Assembly: GCF_015706575.1 (NCBI RefSeq)
Contig: NW_024037056.1
Coordinates: 7,763,176-7,827,175, forward strand
Length of the DNA stretch: 64,000 nt
Origin: Patiria miniata
Lineage: Eukaryota; Echinodermata; Asteroidea; Valvatida; Asterinidae
Reading direction: 5' to 3'
Positions 13,501 to 25,500 of this stretch are shown piece by piece; position 1 is the first letter of the stretch; each line of letters begins with the position of its first letter. The notes under the pieces are model-generated. The model was not told where the DNA came from and ran no database searches. It worked only from the letters and a program-made list of their open reading frames with translations. The translations under genes and the position numbers were made by a program.

Positions 13501-16500
13501 CCAAGTCTGACGTCGATCGGATCTACGAAAGTGCCAAAGTGGAGTGTTTTCAAACGTGTACAAACCCTATGGGGAAAAAATACATCTTTAACGTGACGTA
13601 ACATTACACTTGATGACGACACGATCACGAATTTCTTCTAGGACTATCTGTGGGTAATGGTCTAAGTGTGTACCAAGTCTAACGTCGATCGGATTTACGA
13701 AATTGCCGAAATGATATGTTTTAAAACGTGTACAAACCCTATGGGAAAAAAAGGATCTTTAATGTGACGTAACCTCACCCCCGATGACGTCACGATAACA
13801 AATTTTGTCTAGGACCATTTGTGGGTGGTAGTCTAAGTATGTATTAAGTCTAAAGACGATCGGATTTACGAAGATGCCAAACTTGAGTGTTTTTAAACGT
13901 GTACAAAACATATGGGGAAAAATGCATCTTTAATGTGACGTAACCTGACACCTGATGACGTCACGATCACAAATTTCTTCTAGGTCCATCTGTGGGTGGT
14001 GTTCTAAGTATGTACCAAGTCTGAAATCAATCGGATTTCAAAAAGTGCCAAAGTGGACTGGTAGAAGAAACGTGTACAAAACCTATGGAGAAAAAGTCTG
14101 AAAAAGGAGAAGAAAAAAAAAGACTAGAAATGTGTTTGTGGACAAACACTGAGCTGTTTCGACCGTTTTATTAATGACTGCCGTAAAGGAGTTTCATCCA
14201 GGTCGAATGAACATGTACATGCGTATTCTATACAAAAAGTGTCTATCTTACGGCCCTGACTATGCATGAGCATAAAATCTGTCACAGTCAGCCGGAAATC
14301 GGCTAAAACGGTCACTGTGGACAGGATTTGACCTCAGCAACACGTGCGCTGCGCGCGGGCTGACTGACATACGATATGTATAACGTACGTGCATGTACAT
14401 GTACATTGTGGACTGTGCATGTTTTAAAGCAGAGTTATTGTCAACCTGAAGTTTTAAGCGTGCGCAGGGCATGTCCGAGTTTGCTTATTGCCTCGAAGCT
14501 TTGAAATATTTTAGACCTACCCTAAAATAGACAATTTAAGTAAAAACTAATATAAAAACTGCCATGGTTGATTTTTCAGGATTTTTCTAAGGAAAAAGGG
14601 TCTTTTCATTATAACTTCCGGTCTGATGACGTCATACACCTTAAACTTCGCACACGTCTTAAGTGGGTCAAGGTCATCATATACACCAATATTTAGGCGA
14701 TTCCGACAAACTTCGCCACAGACATCTATTCAAAATACATTTTTGAAAATTTTCAACCTGTCGCTAGAGGGCGCTCGAAGATTGCATGACGTCATCGGTA
14801 GATGATTTGAAGAATACTATCAGCCAAGAGACTAACACAGTTAAAAGCAAGTTCATATCTATTACCACTTTTAAATAATAAGCCACCTCCGGTTTTGGTC
14901 TCTTTCGACCGGAAGCAAGGGCCATGTGATTTTACGCACACTGAATGATATAAAGACCTCAACCTACTCTACCACTTGCCGGCAACAGAATGCTGCGGAC
15001 GCGTACGGTTGATTTCTTATGCATTTTTAAATATTAAAATTGTCACAATTTAATTGCCTATAAATAAACACCGGATGACGTCATCATGACGTCATCATTA
15101 CACAATGATGTTTGAATTAGGGTCATTGCTTGGACAAAGATTGGTGTAAATGACTTACTGGCAAAGTGTCGAAAATGCCCTCTGAAAATTGACATTTTTT
15201 TTAAAATTTCTGTGTACAAAGTCTATGGGAAAAATTAAATATTCAAAATTCTATAATAAATCACGTGATAACGTCAGCATGACGAAAAGTTTCGGCGCAC
15301 ATCTTCAGATGGTGGTCTAAGCGTGTGCCAGGTTTGAAGTCGATCGGATTTGAAAAAAAGCCAAAAGTGACTTGTAGAACGAAAACACGTGTTATCCTAT
15401 GAGAAAAAAGTCTGAAAAATAAAAGAGAAACTAGAAATGTGTTTGTGGACAAACACAAGCTGTTTCGGATATTCGAAATAATCTGTGCACGTGATGAACA
15501 ATCAGTGATGTCACTAAAACTGTCATCTATAACAGCACATTATACGTACATGTCAAGTTATAACCAAATCGAACGTATAGGTCTGTAAATATAGGCCTTT
15601 ACAGAACAAAATGCCCCTTTAAGGGACGTCACGTGACATTTGATGATGACATCACATGAATTTTCATCTATAACCCATCTCGGCATTGGTACGATCACGA
15701 ATTTCTTCTAGGATTATCTGTGGGTGGTAGTATAAGTGTGTACCAGGTCTAACGTCAATCGCATAATTTACAAAAGTGCCAAAGTAGAGTGTTTTAAAAC
15801 GTGTACAAACCCTATGGGGAAAAATGCATCTTTAATGTGATGTAACCAAACACCTGATGACGTCACGATCACGAATTTCTTCTAGGACCATCCGTGGGTG
15901 GTTGTCTAAGTGTGTACCAAGTATAAAGTCGATCAAATTTACGAAAGTGCCAAAAAGTGAAGCGTTTTAAAACGTGTACAAAACCTATGGGGAAAATGTA
16001 CATCTTTAATGTGAAGTAACGTGACACCTGATGACGTCATGATCACGAATTTCTTCAAGGACTATTTGTGGGTGATGGTCTAAGTGTGTACCAAGTGTAA
16101 CGTCGATCAGATTTACGAAAGTGCCGAAATGGAGCGTTTTAAAACATGTACAAACCCTATGGGGAAATAAGCATATTTAATGTGACGTAACCTGACTCTT
16201 GATGACGTCACGATCACGAATTTCTTCTAGGACCATTTGTTGGTGGTAGTCTAATTATAAATTAAGTTTAAAGTCGATCGGATTTACGAAGATACCAAAC
16301 TGGAGTGTTTTAAAACGTGTACAAAAAATATGGGGAAAAATGCATCTTTAATGTGACGTAACCTGACACCTGATGACGTCACGATCACAAATTTCTTCTA
16401 GGACCATCTGTGGGTGGTGGTCTCAGTATGTACCAAGTCTGAAATCAATCGGATTTATAAAAGTGGCAAAGTGGACTGCCAGAAGAAACGTGTGTTAAAC

Positions 16501-19500
16501 CTATGGGGAAAAAGTCTGAAAAAGGAGAAAAAAAAAAGAACTAGAGGTCTATGTCTGTTTGCAACAGAACATAGGGCTTTTCCGCATTATGTTTTTTTTT
16601 AAATTAAGGTCATGTTTTTCTGTTTTGTGCAAAACTGTGTGCATTTACGTTTTGTTTAACAAACCTCATTCAAATGGAAATTTGATTTTGGCATATTGCA
16701 TTTGTCATATATAAAATATATATATAATCACAAGATGACGTCATTATGACGTCACCTCAATATTTATTGGTAACACATTCCGGCATGCCCCCATACCAAG
16801 TTTTAACCCAATCTAAATTACTGTTGATGAGATAGGGGCTTAAAATATACAAACGATGACGTCACATGTCTAATGATGACGTCATTGTAACAATACTTGG
16901 CAGTGCTCATTATTTTATTGCGGTTTTAGTCTGTACCAAGTTTGAAAACAATCGGATTAATGAAAGTGTTAAATTTTGTAAGCAGAATAAAATTGGCAAT
17001 ATTAAAAAAATCGTAAAAAAATCTACTGATGACGTCATCGTGACGGATTTCAGATGTTGTGTACTAGTGTTATTATCTACCCACCCACCAAGTTTCATGA
17101 CGATCGGACATTATCTTATATGTGTTTCAAAAAAGCGCATATTTGATGACATCATCATGACGTCACACATTTTTCAAAATTTTGTACATATACCTATTGC
17201 CTTACAAACCTAATACAAAAAGAATTTTAAATTTAACATATTGGGTTCGTGATATATGGTTTAAAGGTCCAAAACTTCAAAAATCTATATAAAATCACAC
17301 GATGACGTCATGATGACGTCACCTCAATATTTATTTGTAACACATCCCGGCCTACCCCCATACCAAGTTTCAACCCAACCTGACGTACTGTTCATGAGAT
17401 ATAGGGGCTTAAAATATACAAGTTAACGATGACGTCACATGTCTAATGATGACGTCATCGTAACAATACTTGGCAGTGCTCATTATTTTATGGTGGTTTT
17501 AGTCCGTACCAAGTTTGAAAAAAATCGGATTGATAAAAGTGTTAAATTTTCTAAGCAGAATAAAATTGGCAATATTAAAAAAATCTTTAAAAATCGACCG
17601 ATGACGTCATCGTGACGTCATTCAAGATTGTGTGTACTAGTGTTATTATCTACCCACCCACCAAGTTTCAAGACGATCGGACATTCCCTTATATGTTTTT
17701 CAAAAAATCGCATTTTTGCTGACGTCATTATGACGTCACACATTTTTCCAAATTTTGTGCATTTATCTATTGCCCAGCGAACCTAATACAAAAAGAATTT
17801 TGAATTTATCATATTGCGTTAGTGAGATATGGCTTAAAGGTCCAAATCTTCAAAAATCTATATAAAATCACACGATGACGTCATGATGACGTCACCTCAA
17901 TTTTCGTCTATAACACATCCCGATCTACCTACATACCGAGTTTCAACTCAATCGGACTAACAGTTCTGTAGATATAGGACTTTGTAATATGCACATGAAT
18001 GATGACGTCACGTGACCCATGATGACGTCATCATGACGTCTATCTTCGCGAACGACCTTTGCTATATGTTCTGTGACTATGTTAAGTTTTGATGTCATAT
18101 GACTTTGTTTTATGCCAAAAGTGTTTGCTAGAAAAAACGTGCACAAAGTCTATGGCATTTTGGTTGGAAGTCCCAAGAGGAAAAAAAAAAAGAAAAAAGA
18201 AAAAAATTCGTAGAGAAACAAAGGCTTTTCCGCAACTTTGCGGAAAAGCCAAAAAGAAAAAGAAAAAAAAAATCTTAACGAAAACAAGAGCTGTTTCGGT
18301 GTGTACGCCGAAACAGCTAAAAAAAAATAACAGAAACAAGAGCTGTTTCGGTGTGTACACCGAAACAGCTAAAAAGAAAAAATCTTAACGAAAACAAGAG
18401 CTGTTTCGGTGTGTCACCGAAACAGCTAAAAAGAAAAAAAAATCTTAACGAAAACAAAGGCTGTTTCGGTGTGTAACCGAAACAGCTAATAACAACAAAT
18501 CTGTTGGGATGCGGTCTTATTATAAAGTGTCATACTGCCAAGATATGTGGCCACGGTCAAACCGATATGCGCGGCTTATTGAACACATGACAAAACGGAA
18601 AAGGAGAAGAAAGGGGGTCAAGACGAAGCTTCTTCTTGCCTGGAGGGTTCGGGTTGACCGGGTCGGATAGAGGACACCTCGGCAGGTCATCGCTAACCGG
18701 AGCACTGGAAATATGCAAATGGCTGGTTATATAGCCAAGTGTGATGAAATTGCGCCTGGAGCTGTTGATGAAACGCTTAGGTGTCTGGCACTAGAAGGAA
18801 AGAAGAGAGGTGGGGTGTTGTTTTTCCCCGTCTTGGTTTCAGATCAAAACTCTATAATGGTTTCTCAGCTCACGAATCGAAGACAGGCTATTAAGTGATC
18901 ACGAGGATAGAGATAATTGAAGACAAGAGTGAATGTGACAGAATTGCATATTGTTTTATGAATGGTAACGGGGAAAGATAAATGGTCGGGGAACGATTAT
19001 GGCGAGGATGAAAATGAAGATGGTGATGATGATGACATCCATGACAAGTATGACAAGATTGTAACGACGATTAATGGCGACAACAATAGGATAACGATAA
19101 TGACTCAGTATAACGATGATAATCACGACGACACCGATAATTATATGAAATTGCAAAAGTTCTTATTTGATTTATACATGTACTATAATACATCATTTTT
19201 TTTAAAGGACAGTTTGAAAGAATGCGATTTACGTTTATATAAGAGGAGCTCACGTTTGAAATCATTTTGTTGATTTATTTTCTGTGGTGATGAAATCAGT
19301 AGCAGAGTTGTGTAATGTAGTGGAACAATAAAAAAGGTATCGAATGTGATAACTGCATTTAAAATGATGACAAGGATTATGTTGTATAATAGAGATCTTG
19401 GAAGTGGTTGTCATGACGATGAAAAATAATGTCGATCTTTACGGAAAAGTACTGGACTTTCTCACATTATGTCACATTGTTTCAAAATAGCGATAAATAT

Positions 19501-22500
19501 CTGCCAATGTCATAGATACCTAATCATAAAATATAATCTTGCATAAAAGTACCAATGGCTGTCTTCGTGCTTTTTACATCTTCACTTTTCCTCGAACACT
19601 CATTGATTTAATAATTGAATAAAACATGACAATAAACACTCCATTCGACCCCGATGATGCATTGTGGCCTGGAAAGTGCGGCGTTATCGTATTAAGTGTA
19701 CAGCAGTACCACCCGCCAAAGAGTCCTTACGCACAACAGACAAGAAGAGGAGGAAGCCTATATAAATCATATTATACCTGAAGTCCGGCCAAGCATTAAG
19801 GATGTATTTATAGCGAATGAATATATTACACGGAGCCGTGTGGAACGGCGGCGGTGGCTGGTGAACTCCAGATGAACCCGCGGCTGGCGGACGGGCGGAG
19901 CGGTCAGTCTCGAGAATTTGCGCCCGCAGATCCTGGCAGCGTCTCTTCGTCTTCGTGCCCGGTGATCAATAGATCTCGAGGTCTGCAGCTAGGGGCAACA
20001 TTATGCAGTGGTCTATGAATCTGCAAAAAGCTGATGATTATGTATTAAGGGAAACCTCAACTGCTCTATCGTGGGTACATTCGTGTCGTTTTGGTCTTGA
20101 AAGTTGGCGAATATGTACACAGAGTGAACACAAACTTATCAAAAACAGCTCTTTTATGCTTCGGGTGGTCAGTGAAATAAATTCCTTCATCCACACACTC
20201 ATAAAGCGACCATGCTGTCTTTATTTTGTATAAGCTTTTAATTAACAGGTAAACTTTAGCCAAACTTCCGTACAATGGGTGACGTCATTATGACAATAAA
20301 AAGGACAAACTGGCTAGGGACAAACTGGCAATGAACGATTGAGGGCGCTCTGTAGCCTATTTACGTTCGTCGAGTGCTACCAAATGGTTGACGATGAACG
20401 AATTAAGTGCGTTGTAAGGGCAGGGGCTTATTTTAATTTCATATCATGAAACGATTAGATTTGTCATTTATTAATTTATAAGGGGAAAAATAAACCACTC
20501 ACTGCCGTAGCACACTGCGCATGCTTGTACTTTAGATGTCGCTGGCCACAGCTTGGCCTAGCCTATATTAATTTCTTAATGATCTCTGGGTAGCAATAAA
20601 CCATAGCTTATTATTTCGGCCAGTTGCTGCAAATTGCCCTGCCTGCAAGACGATGCAGAGGTAACATGGCGGCCAGATTCCCTCGCGGCTTCCCTCATGT
20701 CCACTGCTTGCAACCCCAGACGACAGGTCGGCGCTATACGTGTGGAGTCCAAGCTATCGTTCAACGCACACCGGCGGCTCAGAAGAAGACACTATGACAG
20801 CGCCCGGTCAGCAGCAAGCGTTTTCCCGACGGATCAAACCAGCAAGCTAGGCTATCAACACATCCACTGTGGACCTGACCGGTCGTCGAACCCTCATCCC
20901 TTTCATTTACCTTTGTTATCTTAGAATGACGGTGTGCACATTATAATGAGAAGTGGGATGTGCTATGAAGAAAGCATCCGAAATTGAAGAATTGAAAAGA
21001 CGTTGACGGGTTTGGCGCTAGACAAAGAACCCGGAATTGAAGGGCTTACTAAGGTCACAAGACGACGGTTTGCGGCGACCTTGACGCCAATTGGGCAGTT
21101 GGTACATCGGCCCGCCACTTGGTGCACTTGGTGATAATCACAGAGGAAGACTGACCTACACGCAAAGAATCGTCGACCGTCCAGTGGAATATTAATATCA
21201 AAGAATCCGTGACCCCGAACGAAAAACTGGGTTACGGATTGTCTCTGAATTAGAGTGCACAATGCATGCTGTGTGCCTTACATTTAAGATTAAAAAGTAG
21301 GGGTGGTAAAGTCCACCGTCAAAATTTGAAGACGTCCATCTGGGAAATGGTTAACACTATCAATACAAGAATTTTGACACCAAATTTAACTAACGCTGTG
21401 TCTCTTAAAATAATAACCCCCACCCCTTGAAATTCAAAATTAACCCCAAAATGGCCTTTTTTGACTATTCTGCCGTTTATACCCTGACTAGTCTTGTTGT
21501 CTACGAGTAATGGTGAATTAAGATTCATTATTTCAAATAAGAAACATTTAGTCACAGTGGCATGGAAAGAATTCAGAAAGATGCTTAGCTTTGGCTGCTG
21601 CCTTGGATCCCCTGAAAGAGGGAATCTGTCCAGCCCTCAGCTCCTTGCTCTTCTGCAAGACAACTGACCTGCTGACTGCATTCAATGTGCCTAACTTCTC
21701 AGTCTGTAGTCCACCTTGCCACATTAATGTCTCTCCATGCCAATGTTTTGCACTAAGGTTTCATCAACGGTGACTCGCCTGGTCGCCAGTGGCGGCGCTG
21801 GGTGTGGGGGGGGGGCATTTCTCCCCCCCCCCCTTTTTATCCTTGCCTCCAATTTCTCCCCCTCCCCCTTTCTCCCAACACTTTGTCAACAAACTGATTA
21901 ATTATGTTTATTTTCTTCGCTTGTTAAGATTCATAAAATATGGACACAATTTGGGCCAATGAAAGCATTATAAACATCGCTACTTTAGACAAAACACGCC
22001 ACCCTTACAGCCGTAGATAGTGTAGCCGACGTCTTTGTACATTTGTTAAAATTAATTTGTTACACACCATTCTGCGGTTTGATGCATTATTCATTCATAA
22101 AAATGAATATATTTCTAAGTTATTCTAGTGGTTTATTTGCCGACCATTGACAGTGGGCACGCACGCGCGTATACACAGGAAATAAAAACAAATTTAAATG
22201 CCCCCAAAACTATGTCCTTGCCCCCCCCCCCCCCAATTGTTCCCTCCTCCCTATTTTTTTTTAGAGTCTGGCGCCGCTACTGCTGGTCGCTCATGGGACA
22301 GTCCACTGGGAAGGCCTCCTTATCAATCCCATAGTCTTTTCTCTGCCTGGCTAGTCCATTTGGAAAGGCCTCCTCATCAATCCCATAGTCCCTTCTCTGC
22401 CTGGCTAGAAGAGTCTGCAGGTGTGGCAGCATTAGGTTGGTCAGCTTCTTCACTTCCTCCATGTGCTAGTCAGCTAAGTCAGACACAGACTTTAGGACCT

Positions 22501-25500
22501 CCTCCTTGTAGTTCTTTACACCAGTAAAAAGATCATCAGACATCCGAGGGTTCTCGGGCTTTATAAACTTAGTGAAGTCGTCACTGATGGGCTGACCCAA
22601 CCCTGTGCAGTCCTTTGTAGAACTCTCTGAGCTGAGTATGGTAAGCGTCTTTCTCTGTGGTCTTGGCTTAGAAGGACTCCACGCATGCGCCTCCCGTATT
22701 TTTTTCTTCTTGTGACTAGACCCGTTGTTTGGGTTCGCGGTGTCCACAAAATTATGTGTCAGAAAGCTCTAAAATAAGTGTTTTTAGAGGCTCTAACCTT
22801 TGGGTTCGACATCCACATGTTTTTATGTAAGTTGAGGTTCATTACTTTGCTGTTAGCTAGATAGAAAGCGTGACATTTGCTTGTGATTTTGGGTTTCCTT
22901 TTTGGATCCGTCTCAGTTTTGTTGTGTATAAATTATGTCAGGGCAAGCTAATTAGTTTTCGTGTATAATAATTATGAAGAGTCGGACGTTTTGTAATTGA
23001 AAGACGTCCCGTTCATTGTGTTGCAGGAAGTTGCACATTTGCTGTGTCGAGAGACATCTTGCGGGATGGGTGCTATGTTTCTTAAGCCTTGTAAGTGTTA
23101 ACTTTGAAGTTTATGTTTGCTGGAAAAGACTCATTGTGGCTCTTATTTATGTATACAGCCTTTGAGTAAAAGATTGTTTACTACTCCATCTTGTATTTAC
23201 CTTCACATTCTTCATTATGGGCCTACATGTATGGATTTTTTTCACACTTTAAGAACACATGTGACAGATCTTTGTAGATGATGCTCTGATTATGACAGGA
23301 AGTCTGGAAGCGCACAAGTCTCGATTTAGATGACTGGACATGGTAAACGTACATGTAATCACTTTATTTTATGAAGGTTTGGGACTATACATATATTGGG
23401 ATTTGGTGTGACATACCCTTCATTTTTCTGCTTGAAATGTACATGTATTACATTGGGTTTTCATGAATGAGTCATTTTCACATGTGTGTTTATAATCTCT
23501 AAGGATGAGAATGTTTAATGTTCAGGGCCTTTTCAATTTATTGACAAGAAGTTCGAGTACTTAATGATAGTTTTCATCATTTTGCCTCATAAACATGGAG
23601 GACTGACATAGTGTTTGTAATCTCTGTTTTACCGCCAAGGCAAGAGCGAAGTAGTTCTTGGAATAAAGACAAGAGTGCAACGGTCTCCACCGACGTTTAC
23701 TTCCTGCCGCGTGCATGGTTAGCTACTGGATAGGGGGCGCGCTTGCGTACTCTGAGGCCAATCTAAGGACTGCTGCTGCCCTGGATCCGCCACTGATATA
23801 AATAGAAGAGTTGACTAAGATGAACACATTTCAACGAATCATGAATTATTGAACCATGGAGAAATGGATATCCAAAATCTGGGCACACTCCGACTGCCAG
23901 TTTCAACCACATTGTACACCACTCAAGCTGATGAACAGGGAGCTTTGCATAGCTTCGCCATAGCGAAGGAAGGGCGCCCACGTGCGGTATATCATGTATT
24001 ACGATGACGTCATGCTGGCGTATATTAATTCCTTTCCTCCGGGTTCTATCGTAGGGTTGGCCTATTCTCAAAAGAATTGACGGGAATTGTTAGCTCTTCA
24101 TCAGCAGCCAAAATGCTGTCTTTATAATCATTCAACAACAAAATTCCCACCCCTCCCCTAGCAAACTATACTCACCATAGAATATCTCTTAACACCTTGT
24201 GCCCTGGATCTAGTTCCCTGCTTTTACATAATGATTATAGAAGTCTCGTTGCACCAGGTCCCCCCCCCCCGAGCTCTTGGGGGGAAAATGGGGCAAATGT
24301 ATGCTTTCATAACCTGGGTTAATAAAGAGAGAACCGTGCATATTGGTAGACTTAAAACCTAAATCTTATGAGAATTTAGCCCGAAACCTTATAGTCAAAT
24401 TATACTAATTTTATCACTTGGTAAAAAGGGGCTATCTACAAAGAATCAACGGCTAAGGGAAAAAAGGTCACCTCGAAACGGGTGACGTCACGGTTGTTAT
24501 AGCAATGCGATGCCATCAGAACAGCGCTGTGTAAATGGACGGTTTTCCACCGCTGACTTTCGCGCAGGGATTACGAGTGATGGTCGTTTCTTTCGTTTTG
24601 TTTTCGTTTTCATTTTTGTTTTTTGGGTTTTTTTCGAGTTCAATTGGACTATGACACAACAAGCATACAACTGACAGTCAGCATTGTGTTTCTGAGGCTC
24701 TTTTTCCTTGCACGCGACTACATTCTAGAAACTAAAGATACGTTAAAATTACAGCCTATAAGAGGTAGACTGAAAGACAGACAGACGGACACCCAGACTG
24801 GCGCATAAACACCGACAAATTTCTGATTTCTATAAAGAATTGAACATTTGTTAATAAAAATTAACCATCGTTCATCACCGAAACAACTTTTGGTGATGTA
24901 CTGTGGATGCACTGTGTCCTAAAATTGAACAAAAGTTATTGTGATTAGAAAATAGAAAAAAAAGCTAAATTCCCTTTTATTTCTTAGGTGTTAATTTTAG
25001 ATTTACTCGACGAGCTTACTTCAGTGTGATACACAATTTTCAATTAAAATGTATGTTTTAATGAACCATGTCGGTCTCAGTCACAAACGGTATTTCAGAC
25101 ACTTGAATTCAAGCCGAAAGTAGAAGTATGAAAGTAAAAAAAAAGGAATTTAAAAAAAAGGAATCTTTTATGGCTTACAATTAGAACACAAGCCAAGTTA
25201 AGGTGTAAATCTCGCATTACCGAAAGTAGCTCACGTAATGGTACAATTATGCAGAGCTAACATATCAGCAGATCAACCTTTGCTACACCATGCATGCATG
25301 GAACAAATAAAGAGATAAGCAACTTTATCTGAAAGAAAAGTCCAAATGTGCTGGTTGAAAAGCAACTATAAGTATACATCAAGTGTCGGAGCGTTGTCGT
25401 AAATCTTTTGATTTGTGTTTTACAAATGGTGCTCGAAGAGCAATATACTACTGTTTTCCTGTTCGAAATATATAAGGCATCTATCGCACAGCATTATCGG

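Larger units (their letters stand above)
8591..16574 (-). mobile_element. Repeated Helitron-like 3' ends (hairpin plus CTAG) closing each block
   Basis: On the minus strand TGTGTTTGT-CC-ACAAACACA forms a hairpin followed after TTT by CTAG and then a T-rich run. Plus-strand hairpin positions are 8598-8617, 9494-9513, 10570-10589, 11849-11868, 12917-12936, 14131-14150 and 15438-15457; 16549-16574 has a different hairpin but the same CTAG. Helitrons end in a short hairpin followed by CTRR inserted before T. All copies share orientation. No Rep/helicase coding sequence is visible, so the elements would be non-autonomous. Confidence 0.45.

Noticed and set aside
6706-16540. CRISPR-like array
   Set aside because: Repeats are 171 bp with no unique spacers, in an animal intron.
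18956-19273. Asp/Asn-rich ORF and its reverse
   Set aside because: Low-complexity GATGATG/GACGA sequence; no domain.
23100-23720. Possible LTR-like sequence (AATAAAGACAAGAGTGC and similar)
   Set aside because: No paired terminal repeat, primer site or coding part could be shown.
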